NCBI GenBank assembly: GCA_944322675.1
Contig: CALUPO010000002.1
Location: 146,264-210,263, forward strand
DNA: 64,000 nt
Direction of reading: 5' to 3'
Source of the DNA: Candidatus Gastranaerophilales bacterium
Lineage (GTDB): Bacteria; Cyanobacteriota; Vampirovibrionia; Gastranaerophilales; Gastranaerophilaceae
Positions 45,578 to 55,398 of the stretch are shown in pieces; position 1 is the stretch's first letter; each line of letters starts with the position of its first letter. Below the pieces are notes generated by a model. It saw only the letters and a program-made list of their open reading frames with translations. It was not told where the DNA came from and made no database searches. The position numbers and the translations under genes were made by a program.

Positions 45578-47650
45578 ATGTGGCATAATAAAAGTAAAAA
45601 AGTAATCATAAATTTTTGTATTTTAGCTCTTACATTAACATCTGTAAGCAGTAATGAGACATATGCGAAATTTTTTTCATTTAAAAAAGAAAAAAATGAA
45701 GTTAAGCAAGAAATTAAAAAAGATAAAAAAGTAGAAAAAAAAGAAAAAAAATTCTTGTTTTGGAAGAAAAAAAATAAACAAAAAATAGAAACACCGGTTA
45801 TTGATAGTGAAAATGATACAAATAATAAAGTTGAGCCTTTAATGTGGGATTCAAATTCCAATATTGATGAATTTGCACAGGATGAACAGTCATTACAAAA
45901 TAATGTTTTTATAAAAGAAATTATTATAAAAGGTAATAACTTGGTTGATGTTAATGATATAAAAAACACATTAACTATTAAAGAAGGCGATTATTTTAAA
46001 CGTGAAAACGTACAAACTTCATTAAAACAAATTTATGAAATGGGATATTTTACCAATAAAATGAAAGCCATACCTGTAAAATATGACGAAAACAATGTAA
46101 TATTAAATATTGTAGTCGAAGAAAATATACCTGTTGTAAATTTTACAATAGAGGGTAACAAAAGTATATCAAATGGTGAAATATATGGTGCCATTTCAAG
46201 GCTTGAAGGTAAACCTCAAAATATAAAATCTGTAACAGACACTATAAATAAAATTGAAAATTTATATTCTAAAAAAGGTTACATACTTGCACGGGTTAAA
46301 AATGTATATGATGATCCTGATGGAACGGTAAATTTTGTTATTGATGAAGGTATAATAAATTCAATTACTTATGAAGGCAATCATAAGACTAAAGATTATG
46401 TAGTAAAAAGGAATATATTAACACAAGAAGGAAGTGTCTATAATGAAAACCAACTTAGGGCTGACTTATCTCGATTATATGCAACACAGGCATTTAAAGA
46501 GGTCAACCGTTCAATTGAACAAAATGAAAATGGAAAATATGACATCAAAATAACACTTGAAGAACAAAGAAGTGCAACTATTTCACTTGGTGGTGGTATT
46601 GACTCGCAAACAGGTTTTTTTGGTATGACAGGTCTTGTTGACAACAATTTATTTGGTCGTGGTCAAAAATTTTCAATAAACTTCATGGCAGGAACCGGAC
46701 TTTTACTTTCAGATAGCTCAACATTAGATCGTGCAAACCTTCAAGCTGAAATTAGTTTTTTAGAACCCAAATTCTTAGGTTCTGATACTTCAATGATGGT
46801 TAAAGCTTTTGGACGTGATTTTGCTTCTTATCAAATACCTCTTGCTGTTGAACGCAGATATGGAGGTGAATTAACGTTTTCAAGAAGATTTAAAGATGCT
46901 AAACACACCTACGGGTCAATTTCATTAGGTGTAGAAAATGTTGATATAAAAGAAGGTGATTTTGATAAAATAAGAAGATTATATGCAGGGAAAGGTCTTG
47001 ATTTTGCAAATCGAGAAAGACAACTTGAAGGTGGTCTATTTGCAACAATTTCTCCTTCAATTACTTATGATACACGTGATGATATTATGAATCCAAGACG
47101 TGGTACAATTGCAAATTTAAGAATTGACCAGGCTTTTGGTATTCTTGATTTTGAAAAAACACATGCAAGAGCCACAGCAACCATAAAAAAATATTTCCCA
47201 TTAATGAAAAAATCATCATTATCATTAATGGCTAGAGGAGGCGGAAAAATATACGGAAGCGAAATGCCTGAAGTGTTTGGTTATCGATTAGGTGGCCCTT
47301 ATACCATTCGCGGCTTTAAAATGAGTGAAGTTGGAACAGGTGAAGCATTTATGATGGCATCAGCTGAAATCCAAACACCCTTTTTATTCTTTGATAGAAT
47401 TGAAAAATTACCGTTTTTAAAGAATATAAAATTAGCATTCTTTATGGATGCAGGTCAGGTATTTAATTCTTATGCTACTGATAGTATTTATAATCGTCCT
47501 TTAAAAGCTATAACTGCGGGTATTGGTGCACGTATTTTCATTCCTGGTCTTGGACCTTTAAATGTTGACTGGGGTATACCTCTTACTAATGTTGGAGAAG
47601 GTAATAAAAGAGGTGCATTCACTTTTGGTATAGGTGATATGTATTATTAA
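45578..47650 (+). CDS. bamA: Outer membrane protein assembly factor, BamA/Omp85 family
   Basis: BamA-type proteins insert beta-barrels into the outer membrane. A signal peptide (first 30 residues, VIINFCILALTLTSVSSNET) is followed by an unusual stretch of about 55 residues that is extremely Lys/Glu-rich. Three POTRA-like domains follow (about 110-185, 187-260 and 262-340), as in cyanobacterial Omp85. The C-terminal barrel contains YDTRDDIMNPRRGT and GPYTIRGFKMSEVGTGE and ends GIGDMYY with the final aromatic residue. At 690 residues it is within range. It ends in a 4-bp tail-to-tail overlap with the HD gene. Confidence 0.9.
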   Translation: MWHNKSKKVIINFCILALTLTSVSSNETYAKFFSFKKEKNEVKQEIKKDKKVEKKEKKFLFWKKKNKQKIETPVIDSENDTNNKVEPLMWDSNSNIDEFAQDEQSLQNNVFIKEIIIKGNNLVDVNDIKNTLTIKEGDYFKRENVQTSLKQIYEMGYFTNKMKAIPVKYDENNVILNIVVEENIPVVNFTIEGNKSISNGEIYGAISRLEGKPQNIKSVTDTINKIENLYSKKGYILARVKNVYDDPDGTVNFVIDEGIINSITYEGNHKTKDYVVKRNILTQEGSVYNENQLRADLSRLYATQAFKEVNRSIEQNENGKYDIKITLEEQRSATISLGGGIDSQTGFFGMTGLVDNNLFGRGQKFSINFMAGTGLLLSDSSTLDRANLQAEISFLEPKFLGSDTSMMVKAFGRDFASYQIPLAVERRYGGELTFSRRFKDAKHTYGSISLGVENVDIKEGDFDKIRRLYAGKGLDFANRERQLEGGLFATISPSITYDTRDDIMNPRRGTIANLRIDQAFGILDFEKTHARATATIKKYFPLMKKSSLSLMARGGGKIYGSEMPEVFGYRLGGPYTIRGFKMSEVGTGEAFMMASAEIQTPFLFFDRIEKLPFLKNIKLAFFMDAGQVFNSYATDSIYNRPLKAITAGIGARIFIPGLGPLNVDWGIPLTNVGEGNKRGAFTFGIGDMYY

Positions 47651-48246
47651 TTGATAAAAAATAATACCTGAATATTAAAAACACATTCAAATAAGTTTTT
47701 TTTATTTAAAAGAGTTTTAAAATTTTTAAATGATAGATTTTTATTATATGTTTTAACATAAAAGGTTATGATTTTAAGTTTTTTATCAATTTTTATATCT
47801 ATATCTTCAACTTCATTTTTATGAAGACAATCAAGTCCATCTGCTATTTTAAGTATTGAACTTAAATTCTTTATTATTTTTTTTGCATTTTTATTACATA
47901 AATTATAATTCTTATGTTTATATTTATCAGGCATCGCACCACGATGATAACGTGCTATATTCGCAATTATTATACATTCATCTTCTTCAAAATTTGCAAG
48001 GTTTTCTTTTATTAACCTAAATGAGTGTTTATTGTGTTTTTTCTTATCAACATAGTATCCAATATCATGTAAAAGTGCAGCTATTCTTAAATATTCACGA
48101 CATTGTTCATCGTATAAAAACAAAATACCATTTAATTTATCAAAAATTGAACAGGCAAGTTTTGAAACTACCAGCATATGTTTTTTATCAATACCGCATT
48201 TTTCTAATAATTCATTCTCATTTAACTTATTTATCATTATTTTCAT
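47647..48246 (-). CDS. HD-domain protein, GppA C-terminal-like
   Basis: A 199-residue protein with an HD phosphohydrolase fold: HMLVVSKLACSIF supplies the first His, AALLHDIGYYVD the HD pair, and YHRGAMPD with ILKIADGLDCLH the later conserved positions. This order matches the HD domain attached to Ppx/GppA exopolyphosphatases, here free-standing. Nucleotide or (p)ppGpp-related hydrolysis is possible but untested. Its start overlaps the 3' end of cheA, so it is cotranslated with the chemosensory cluster, and its stop overlaps that of bamA. ATG 48237 is an alternative start. Confidence 0.7.
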   Translation of the reverse strand: MKIMINKLNENELLEKCGIDKKHMLVVSKLACSIFDKLNGILFLYDEQCREYLRIAALLHDIGYYVDKKKHNKHSFRLIKENLANFEEDECIIIANIARYHRGAMPDKYKHKNYNLCNKNAKKIIKNLSSILKIADGLDCLHKNEVEDIDIKIDKKLKIITFYVKTYNKNLSFKNFKTLLNKKNLFECVFNIQVLFFIN

Positions 48247-51200
48247 TATTCAAAATATCAAAAATTTTTAATCTAAATTCTAATTTATTCAAATCATCTT
48301 TGTGCATAACAAATTGAGCATTATCACCTATTTTTTTATAAAATTCATCATTTAATTCCAAACCTGTTACCACAATAATTGGAATTTTATTTAGCATCTC
48401 ATTCGATTTCATACTTTTTATTAAATCAAAACCTGTTAATTTAGGCATTTCAATATCTGTTATTACTAAATCATAATGGTTGTTTTTTAAATTTTCCAAA
48501 GCTTCATAAACATTGTATGCAATACAAATATTAGTATTTGTATCTTTAAGAATATTTTTAATATAAGCTGCAATTGATACAGAATCATCCACAACTAAAA
48601 TAGATTTTTTTCCTTCATTGACTTTTAAGTATTTTACAGGTTCTATATTATTTAAAATATTTTCACCACGACTAAACATAATATTCACAAGACCTGAAGC
48701 ATTCAAAATAAGACACAATTCACCAGATACAAGTGTTGTAATACCACTAATTAAGTTTAATTTGATTATTGGCGGATTTAATTTATTATTTAAAACCTCT
48801 TGATCTCCTATAATTCTATCAACAATAAACCCTAATTTAACGTTATCTGATTCAATTACAATCATTGTTTGCTTTTGATTTATACTTTTAATTTTATTAT
48901 CATCAGATGCATAAGTTGTGCTGTCATCTACATTAATATCCAAAATATCACGAAACTTAAATACAGGAATACTTTCATTTTCCATAATCACATATTTATA
49001 TCTTTCTTTTTCAATTATCGATTCACTATTAATAAATTTAACAAAACTTATAACATTTGTAGGTATTGCAAAAAATTGATTGGCAATAGTGAAAACAAAC
49101 ACTTTAATTGTTGCCATCGAAGTTGGTAACTCAATTTTAACTTTTGCTCCTTTAGACAAAACTGATGTCATATTAACTTTACCATTTAATTTATTAATTT
49201 TAGTTTGAACAACATCCAGACCTATTCCTCTGCCTGAAATATCAGTAATTGTTTCAGCTGTTGTAAATCCAGGCCAAAATATAATATTCATAATTTGATC
49301 ATCAGACATTGAATTTACTTCATCTTGAGTTAGAAGTCCTTCACTTAAAACTTTTTCTTTAATTTTTTCAACATTCACTCCACAACCATCATCTTGAATT
49401 TCAATAATAAGTTTATTATTAATATGACGTGCCGAAATATATATTTTTCCCTCCCTTGGTTTTAGATTTTGTTCTCTAACATCAGGCAATTCAATACCAT
49501 GATCAATCGCATTTCTAAGAATATGAATTAATGGTGTTTTAATTTCCTCAATAATTTTCTTATCTGCTGTAACATTTGACCCCATTATAAATAATTCAAC
49601 TTCTTTGCCACTTTGTTTTGAAATATCTCGAACCATACGCGGTAGAGCCTGGAATACAGTTGACATAGGTAAAACTCTTATACTTTTTACCATGTTTTCT
49701 ATTTCCATAATTGTCTGACTCATTTTAGAATCATCGTCTTGTATTTTTCTATGCAATTTTGAAAGTTTATATATTAAATCATGAATTCTATCTGAATTAT
49801 CTTTAAAAACCATAAAAAATTGACGCATAAAAGTTAAAATAGAATCAATATCATCAACATTTACTGAATAATTTAATTTTCTTTCAAAATATTTTATATA
49901 ATTTAATGACTTATGCGAAAAATTATGCCAGAATTCAAAATCATCCTGTATATCATTTAAAAACTGAAGATGTGAACGTGTTTTAACTTTATTTGTCACC
50001 AATTCACCAACCTTATTAACAAGTTTATCGAGTTTTATTGTATCAACCCGCATTGTTTTTATTTCATTTTGCTCATTATCATTAATAACATCATCTAGCT
50101 TTTTATAAGAATTTTTACTAACATTATTTGAAGTATCAACTTTAACAAGCTCATTATCAAAACTATTATTTTCATAAAGCTCTGCTACTATAGAAAGTTG
50201 GCTTATTATTAAATCAACATCTTCTGGTATATCATTCTCTAAAGTAACCGCATACAAAGTATTTTTAATATATGATATAACATCCTCTTTTATAAAACTG
50301 TTACTATTTTTGATATTATCTAAAATTTCATTTATTTTTGCATAAACCTTTTCCTTTGAACAAAGATTTTTCATATTATCAAATTTTACAATAATATTAA
50401 ATAAATCATGACTTAGAGTCGTATTTATATTTAAATCGTCAATTTTTTGTTTTAAAGTATCAAGTTCATTATTATTTTCTATGTTCTCAATTGATTTATA
50501 TTCATCATTAAAATCAGAAACAATGCTTATCCCATCATTTATAGCTTTTTGCTTTACATTTTTTTCTATTTTAGCAAATTGACTCACGATATATAAAATA
50601 TCATCCCTGGATACAATATTTGTAGCACTTTTAATAAATTTTAATTTTTCAATAATATTATTAAAAATCAAAACTTCATTATCAAACCTAAACTGCTCAA
50701 AAATATACTTAACGCTTTGAAAAAAATTTAAAATATTATCTACAGAACTTAAACTATCATGGCATCTTAACTTTGAAATAAATTTATTTATATCATAAAT
50801 AGTAGCGAATATTTTTTGCCAGTTTTCACTTGAAAGCACATTAATAACATTTTCATCATCTTTCAATAAATCATTATCATTCTTATCGCTAGACATCTCT
50901 TGTTCTTTTTTAATAAAATTAAGTTTTTCTAAATAATCATTATATCTATCGTCAAATACTTCACTTTTCTGCCTAACTGACAAATTAATCAAACCTTTAA
51001 TATAATCAATTGTATCCATAAGAATATCAATAACCTGCTTTGTTATTATAATCTTTTTTTCCCGAGCAAGTCCAAGAACATCTTCAATTGAATGTGCAAG
51101 TTTTTGAATGTTATTAAAGCCAACCATTCTTGAAGCTCCTTTTAAAGAATGAGCATTTCTAAATAGCACATTTATGGTTTCACTTGAGAAAGGTTCTTTT

Positions 51201-51304
51201 TCAAGTTTTATTAAAGTATCATTTATTCGTGATGTAATTTCATCACCTTCACTTTGAAAAATATTCAATATTTCATCAAATTCTTCATCTGAAAAATCAA
51301 TCAT
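48227..51304 (-). CDS. cheA: CheA-type hybrid histidine kinase with C-terminal receiver
   Basis: A 1025-residue chemosensory kinase. The N-terminal HPt domain has the phospho-His in NAHSLKGASRMVG (residue 52). A long, poorly conserved helical region (about 130-420) follows, then the dimerisation segment TMRVDTIKLDKLVNKVGELV. The ATPase domain has HILRNAIDHGIELPD near 600 and GRGIGLDVVQTKI. A CheW-like domain precedes a complete receiver (SILVVDDSVSIAAYI, Asp in VITDIEMPKLTGFD near 945). Fused CheA-REC kinases are typical of cyanobacterial pilus chemotaxis systems. Its start is ATG 51304, one codon after a TTG. The MCP gene lies 21 bp upstream. Confidence 0.93.
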   Translation of the reverse strand: MIDFSDEEFDEILNIFQSEGDEITSRINDTLIKLEKEPFSSETINVLFRNAHSLKGASRMVGFNNIQKLAHSIEDVLGLAREKKIIITKQVIDILMDTIDYIKGLINLSVRQKSEVFDDRYNDYLEKLNFIKKEQEMSSDKNDNDLLKDDENVINVLSSENWQKIFATIYDINKFISKLRCHDSLSSVDNILNFFQSVKYIFEQFRFDNEVLIFNNIIEKLKFIKSATNIVSRDDILYIVSQFAKIEKNVKQKAINDGISIVSDFNDEYKSIENIENNNELDTLKQKIDDLNINTTLSHDLFNIIVKFDNMKNLCSKEKVYAKINEILDNIKNSNSFIKEDVISYIKNTLYAVTLENDIPEDVDLIISQLSIVAELYENNSFDNELVKVDTSNNVSKNSYKKLDDVINDNEQNEIKTMRVDTIKLDKLVNKVGELVTNKVKTRSHLQFLNDIQDDFEFWHNFSHKSLNYIKYFERKLNYSVNVDDIDSILTFMRQFFMVFKDNSDRIHDLIYKLSKLHRKIQDDDSKMSQTIMEIENMVKSIRVLPMSTVFQALPRMVRDISKQSGKEVELFIMGSNVTADKKIIEEIKTPLIHILRNAIDHGIELPDVREQNLKPREGKIYISARHINNKLIIEIQDDGCGVNVEKIKEKVLSEGLLTQDEVNSMSDDQIMNIIFWPGFTTAETITDISGRGIGLDVVQTKINKLNGKVNMTSVLSKGAKVKIELPTSMATIKVFVFTIANQFFAIPTNVISFVKFINSESIIEKERYKYVIMENESIPVFKFRDILDINVDDSTTYASDDNKIKSINQKQTMIVIESDNVKLGFIVDRIIGDQEVLNNKLNPPIIKLNLISGITTLVSGELCLILNASGLVNIMFSRGENILNNIEPVKYLKVNEGKKSILVVDDSVSIAAYIKNILKDTNTNICIAYNVYEALENLKNNHYDLVITDIEMPKLTGFDLIKSMKSNEMLNKIPIIVVTGLELNDEFYKKIGDNAQFVMHKDDLNKLEFRLKIFDILNNENNDK

Positions 51305-51325
51305 CAATCAACCCTGATAAAAAAA

Positions 51326-52321
51326 TTACATATACAAAAATGAGTCAAGTAAATTTAAATTATTTTGCATTATTTTTTTTAATTCAAGAAAATCATTTTC
51401 AATTCTAAATGACAATTTATCAATTTCTTCAAAATTAATATCATTATCGACCTCACAATCGACAACATTATTAACTGATTTAGATAAATCTGTTATTTGT
51501 CTTATTAAACTTGAAATATCATTTTCAATCCCTTGAACAAGTTTTACACCGGATTCAACTTCTTTGGCTCCTTCTTCTGTTGCAATAACCGTTGAGTTGG
51601 TTACATATTGAATATCACCAATTAAAGAAGTAACCTTATTTGTTGCTTGTTTTGACTCATCAGCTAATTTTCTTATTTCAGCAGCAACAACAGCAAATCC
51701 CTTTCCATGTTCACCAGCACGAGCAGCCTCAACAGCCGCATTCAATGCAAGCATATTAGTTTGCTCAGCAATATCCTCAACAACATCAATAGTTGTTTCA
51801 ATTTGCTGTATATATTCACTTAACTCCACTATAAGTTCTGCTATAACCTGAATTTTTTGTTTCAAAACAACCATTTTATCAAAATTTTGTTTAACAATTT
51901 TTATCTCATTATCTGCAAAATCCAAAGATGAATGTGTCTTCTCTATTGCACTTTTAGTATTCATACGTGTATTTATAGATATATTTTTTATATTTTTTAA
52001 AGCTGCAGCAAACTTTTCTAAAAGTTTGTAATTTAATTCAATCATCTCATAACATTTCTTATTCAAATCCTGTATTTTTTTTATTTTATTATTAACAGTA
52101 CTTCCAATATATAAATTTATATCTTTATTTATTATGTAAAATGATAATATATATTGTATTATATAAGATAACAACAAAAATAATAAAATCTTGGCATCAC
52201 TTATATTTGCTCCCAAATAATCTTTAGAAAAAACATATATAAATGCAAACAATATTAGAAAAACTATGTCAATTATTGATTTTAAACGAATTTTAAAGCT
52301 TAAGTCGTTCCTATAATACAT
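51326..52321 (-). CDS. Short methyl-accepting chemotaxis protein without periplasmic sensor
   Basis: The 331-residue receptor has two closely spaced transmembrane helices (about 15-35 and 45-64), leaving almost no periplasmic loop. It then goes straight into a cytoplasmic coiled coil with the highly conserved hairpin tip [20 protein letters not shown], followed by [18 protein letters not shown]. There is no HAMP or PAS domain, so it may sense the membrane, an intracellular cue or a partner protein. AAGGAG lies just before the ATG. It heads the minus-strand run MCP-cheA-HD and is divergent from the REC-GGDEF gene 96 bp away. Confidence 0.88.
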   Translation of the reverse strand: MYYRNDLSFKIRLKSIIDIVFLILFAFIYVFSKDYLGANISDAKILLFLLLSYIIQYILSFYIINKDINLYIGSTVNNKIKKIQDLNKKCYEMIELNYKLLEKFAAALKNIKNISINTRMNTKSAIEKTHSSLDFADNEIKIVKQNFDKMVVLKQKIQVIAELIVELSEYIQQIETTIDVVEDIAEQTNMLALNAAVEAARAGEHGKGFAVVAAEIRKLADESKQATNKVTSLIGDIQYVTNSTVIATEEGAKEVESGVKLVQGIENDISSLIRQITDLSKSVNNVVDCEVDNDINFEEIDKLSFRIENDFLELKKIMQNNLNLLDSFLYM

Positions 52322-52417
52322 AATAAAACTCCTTATATCATCTATAAATAGTATTAATTTATATTATAATATGTTATAATAAAAATCAATGTAATTGAAA
52401 GAAATTCAAGTACTTGT

Positions 52418-53875
52418 ATGAAAAAAACAATTTTAATTATAGATGATAGTAAAACACAACTTGAAACGTTAAAAGTAATCTTGAAACGTATTAATTATAA
52501 TGTAATTACAGCTCAAAACGCTCAGGAAGGTTTTTGTCAAATTTTTGAAATAGCACCTGATTTAATTATTTCAGATATTGTAATGCCTGATTTAAACGGT
52601 TATCAATTTTGCAAACTTGTTAAAAGTATGGCATATACTAAAGAAATTCCCATTATACTATTAACTGTTCTTGACCAGAAAATAGACAAATTTTGGAGTA
52701 ATAAATCAGGAGCAAATCGTTTTGTCCTAAAAACACTTCCAAGTGATGAGTTAATAAAAATATGTAATGAAATAATTAGAGAACATCCAATAAGCGAAAC
52801 ATATAAGCAACAAATTTTAAGTAAAAAAATCAATATAAATGATGTTCCAAATATTTTAAATAAAATTTTAGATGATACTCTTATTCGTTCCACTATAATA
52901 AATGAATTTAGATTATTATCAGAAAATATGAATAATGAACATGAGTTTCTTGCCAATATCTTTAAAATAATTTCATCGATTATTGATTATGATATTTCAG
53001 TAATATGGTTTAAGGAAAGTAACGATGAATATAAAAATTTTTATTTTGATACAACTTTAAATTTATCTTCTAGTTTTAAAGAAAGTTTAATTAATGACAT
53101 ATTAAATAAATCAAATTGTAGCAATAATTTATCAAATTTAAAAATAACTTATAATAATTCTCTATTTATAAATAAAAATATAGAATATAACGACTATGAA
53201 AACTTTGAATCAAGAAATATATTCCCAATTTATTTTGAAGATAATCTTTTAGGTTGTTTTGCTTTATTCAGTAATTCATATCAAAATTATGAAACTAATA
53301 ATATATTTGATGTAATATTATCAGAATTAAAACTTTTATTTCGAATAAAAAAGTTATACTCACAAACAAAACATCTTGCAATAACTGATTTTTTAACACA
53401 AATATATAATCGGCGACAGTTTGATATTACAATTGAACATGAATTTGCTCGAGCAACTAGATATCTTACCCCTTTATCCTTATGTTTAGTTGATATTGAT
53501 CATTTTAAAAATATAAATGATACATATGGTCATAAAGTAGGCGATGAAGTGTTGTGTTCAATAGCAAATTTAATAAAAAAAATGTTTCGTAAGTCCGATT
53601 ACGTTTTTAGATATGGTGGCGAAGAATTTATGATTATCTTACCTGAAACAAATGTTAATAATGCATATATTTCAATTGAAAGATTAAGAAAAGAAATTTC
53701 CAAACTTGAATTTACAAGTAATGATGATAAATTTAGTATAACAGCAAGTTTTGGTCTTGCTGACAATTGTGTTGATGCTTTAAATTTTGAACAACTTATT
53801 AAAAATACGGATATAGCATTATATAAAGCAAAAAATAGCGGACGAAATAAAATTATTATCTATGAAGGAAAATAA
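52418..53875 (+). CDS. Response regulator with GGDEF diguanylate cyclase domain
   Basis: The N-terminal receiver (TILIIDDSKTQLETLKVIL, Asp in LIISDIVMPDLNGYQF) is followed by a middle region of about 180 residues resembling a GAF domain. The GGDEF domain at about 320-485 has LVDIDHFKNINDTYGHKVGD and an intact RYGGEEF near residue 400. The product-inhibition site RxxD is present as RKSD exactly five residues before GGEEF, so feedback control by c-di-GMP is expected. It overlaps the double-CheW gene by 14 bp and is divergent from the MCP-cheA operon. Phosphotransfer from CheA is a reasonable inference. Confidence 0.93.
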   Translation: MKKTILIIDDSKTQLETLKVILKRINYNVITAQNAQEGFCQIFEIAPDLIISDIVMPDLNGYQFCKLVKSMAYTKEIPIILLTVLDQKIDKFWSNKSGANRFVLKTLPSDELIKICNEIIREHPISETYKQQILSKKININDVPNILNKILDDTLIRSTIINEFRLLSENMNNEHEFLANIFKIISSIIDYDISVIWFKESNDEYKNFYFDTTLNLSSSFKESLINDILNKSNCSNNLSNLKITYNNSLFINKNIEYNDYENFESRNIFPIYFEDNLLGCFALFSNSYQNYETNNIFDVILSELKLLFRIKKLYSQTKHLAITDFLTQIYNRRQFDITIEHEFARATRYLTPLSLCLVDIDHFKNINDTYGHKVGDEVLCSIANLIKKMFRKSDYVFRYGGEEFMIILPETNVNNAYISIERLRKEISKLEFTSNDDKFSITASFGLADNCVDALNFEQLIKNTDIALYKAKNSGRNKIIIYEGK

Positions 53876-54896
53876 TATAATCCCCCAAAAAATAGAAAAT
53901 GAAAATCGTAAGTTTATATTGTTTGAAATAAATAATATAAAATATGCAATAGATGCTTCTTATGTTGTTGAACTTATGCATATTCCAAAATTTGAAACAC
54001 CAAACAAAATGTCAAAATACATTGCAGGTGTTATGCCTTATGATCCGGTTTCAATTAATATAATTGATATACGCCCAATTTTAAATATAAAAATAGAAAA
54101 ATATAAATTAAATGATTCACTTATAATTCTTAAAACAAGTGAAAATATTTTTGGTATTATTGTAAATAAAATTATTGATATAATTACACTTGACAATTCA
54201 AACATTCAATTGCTTCCTTTTGATTCCGCAAATAAGCTAATAGAGTTTTTATATTATTATCAAAAATCCAATGTATCCATTATTAATCCATATATTATTG
54301 ATGATATAGTAAAAAATTCAAAAAATGAACAAAATGAACAAAATAATATAAATCTCTTTCCTTTAGATGAAAATTCTGACAAAATTTTAAATAAACGACA
54401 ACATAATTTGTACATAAAATCCAAACGAATTTTTGAAACTATCATTGAAAAAGAAAATTTTTTACAATTTCAAACAGACAATTTAAATTTTGCTTTGAAT
54501 ATCAAATATATAAAAGAAATAGTAAAATTATCACAAAATAAATCAATTGAAATTCCCCAGGTTCCTAAGTATATAAACAAAATAGTGAATGTACGGGGAG
54601 ATTATATAAATGCTTTAAGTTTATCAATATTTTTAAATAACACAGGTAATGATAATGTTAATGAAAAATACAAAAACTTAATTATTCTTGATATAAAACA
54701 CTTAAAAATAGGTATACTTGCTCATGAAATTTTTAATATACACAGTTTAAAACCTGAAGAATTTGTATTAAATATTGATTCAAAGTTTCATACAGGATAT
54801 ATTACTGGGGATATTTTTAATAACAACAAATTATTTTCAATATTAAACATTGAAAAAATAATTAACGATGAAAAATTATATATTACACAAAAATAA
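53862..54896 (+). CDS. Protein with two tandem CheW-like domains
   Basis: The 344-residue protein holds two diverged CheW folds. The first spans about 15-130 (KFILFEINNIKYAIDASYVV, then INIIDIRPILNI) and the second about 200-335 (FLQFQTDNLNFALNIKYIKE, then NIVNVRGDYINALSLSIFLN). An Asn/Glu-rich linker joins them. CheW couples receptors to CheA; a double CheW could bridge two receptors or form extended arrays. It overlaps the REC-GGDEF gene, so the two are translationally coupled. The second domain is closer to the canonical pattern than the first. Confidence 0.8.
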   Translation: MKENNIIPQKIENENRKFILFEINNIKYAIDASYVVELMHIPKFETPNKMSKYIAGVMPYDPVSINIIDIRPILNIKIEKYKLNDSLIILKTSENIFGIIVNKIIDIITLDNSNIQLLPFDSANKLIEFLYYYQKSNVSIINPYIIDDIVKNSKNEQNEQNNINLFPLDENSDKILNKRQHNLYIKSKRIFETIIEKENFLQFQTDNLNFALNIKYIKEIVKLSQNKSIEIPQVPKYINKIVNVRGDYINALSLSIFLNNTGNDNVNEKYKNLIILDIKHLKIGILAHEIFNIHSLKPEEFVLNIDSKFHTGYITGDIFNNNKLFSILNIEKIINDEKLYITQK

Positions 54897-54953
54897 ACAT
54901 TTCTTAACAATTCAACTAAATTTTATCAATATTTATAAACAATTATACTTTAT

Positions 54954-54987
54954 TATAATATAACAAAGTAAATAGGGAAGAAATAAA
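54954..54987 (+). promoter_or_regulatory. -10 box and ribosome binding site before the 20-codon ORF
   Basis: TATAAT at 54954-54959, and AGGGAAG (54974-54980) 7 bases before an ATG at 54988. A matching -35 box is not convincing. Confidence 0.4.
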
Positions 54988-55050
54988 ATGATAAATTTAA
55001 TTAAATTTTTAAGAAAAAACAAACGTTTTCAGGTAAAAGATCTGTGGTAA
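54988..55050 (+). CDS. Candidate 20-residue peptide ORF
   Basis: A short ORF with its own -10 box and Shine-Dalgarno site encodes MINLIKFLRKNKRFQVKDLW. The peptide is strongly basic with hydrophobic residues spaced as in an amphipathic helix. It ends 4 bases before the convergent rpmE stop. It could be a real small protein, a regulatory leader, or the stub of a decayed gene. Length alone gives no statistical support, so the call rests on the signals in front of it. Confidence 0.3.
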   Translation: MINLIKFLRKNKRFQVKDLW

Positions 55051-55054
55051 TTTT

Positions 55055-55261
55055 TTACTTTTTCTTATTTTGATAACGTTTACGGAATCTTTCAACACGT
55101 CCTTCGCTATCTAAAATCTTTTGATTTCCTGTATAAAACGGATGACACTTGTTGCAAATTTCAACAGTAATATCATCTTTTACAGAACCTGTTTCTATTT
55201 CATTTCCACAAATACATTTTATTTTAACTTTTTTATAATCAGGATGTATTCCAGCTTTCAT
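55055..55261 (-). CDS. rpmE: 50S ribosomal protein L31 (zinc-binding type)
   Basis: A 68-residue L31 of the zinc-containing class: cysteines at 16, 18, 36 and 39 (KCICGN and [10 protein letters not shown]), with the family pattern [10 protein letters not shown] at the C-terminal end. The first residues [10 protein letters not shown] are typical. It stands alone on the minus strand. A zinc-type L31 usually serves as the main form and as a zinc reserve; no second, zinc-free copy is visible here. Confidence 0.95.
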   Translation of the reverse strand: MKAGIHPDYKKVKIKCICGNEIETGSVKDDITVEICNKCHPFYTGNQKILDSEGRVERFRKRYQNKKK

Positions 55262-55360
55262 AATTAAAACCTCAAAATAACTAAAATTATCTTAATATGT
55301 ATTATTATAACCTTAAAAAATTTATTTTCAAGTTTTGTTTGCTTTATTTACATAACTTAA

Positions 55361-55389
55361 TTTACATTATAAGTAAAAAATTGTATAAT
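55361..55389 (+). promoter_or_regulatory. metF promoter, nearly leaderless
   Basis: TTTACA (55361-55366) and TATAAT (55384-55389) are separated by exactly 17 bp. The -10 box ends 9 bases before the metF ATG, so the leader should be only a few bases and holds no Shine-Dalgarno site. Confidence 0.65.
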
Positions 55390-55398
55390 AAAAAAATA

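Noticed and set aside
55297..55398. N-terminal extension of the metF frame
   Set aside because: The extra codons cover the TTTACA/TATAAT promoter and encode a Phe/Leu/Tyr-rich stretch unlike MetF proteins.
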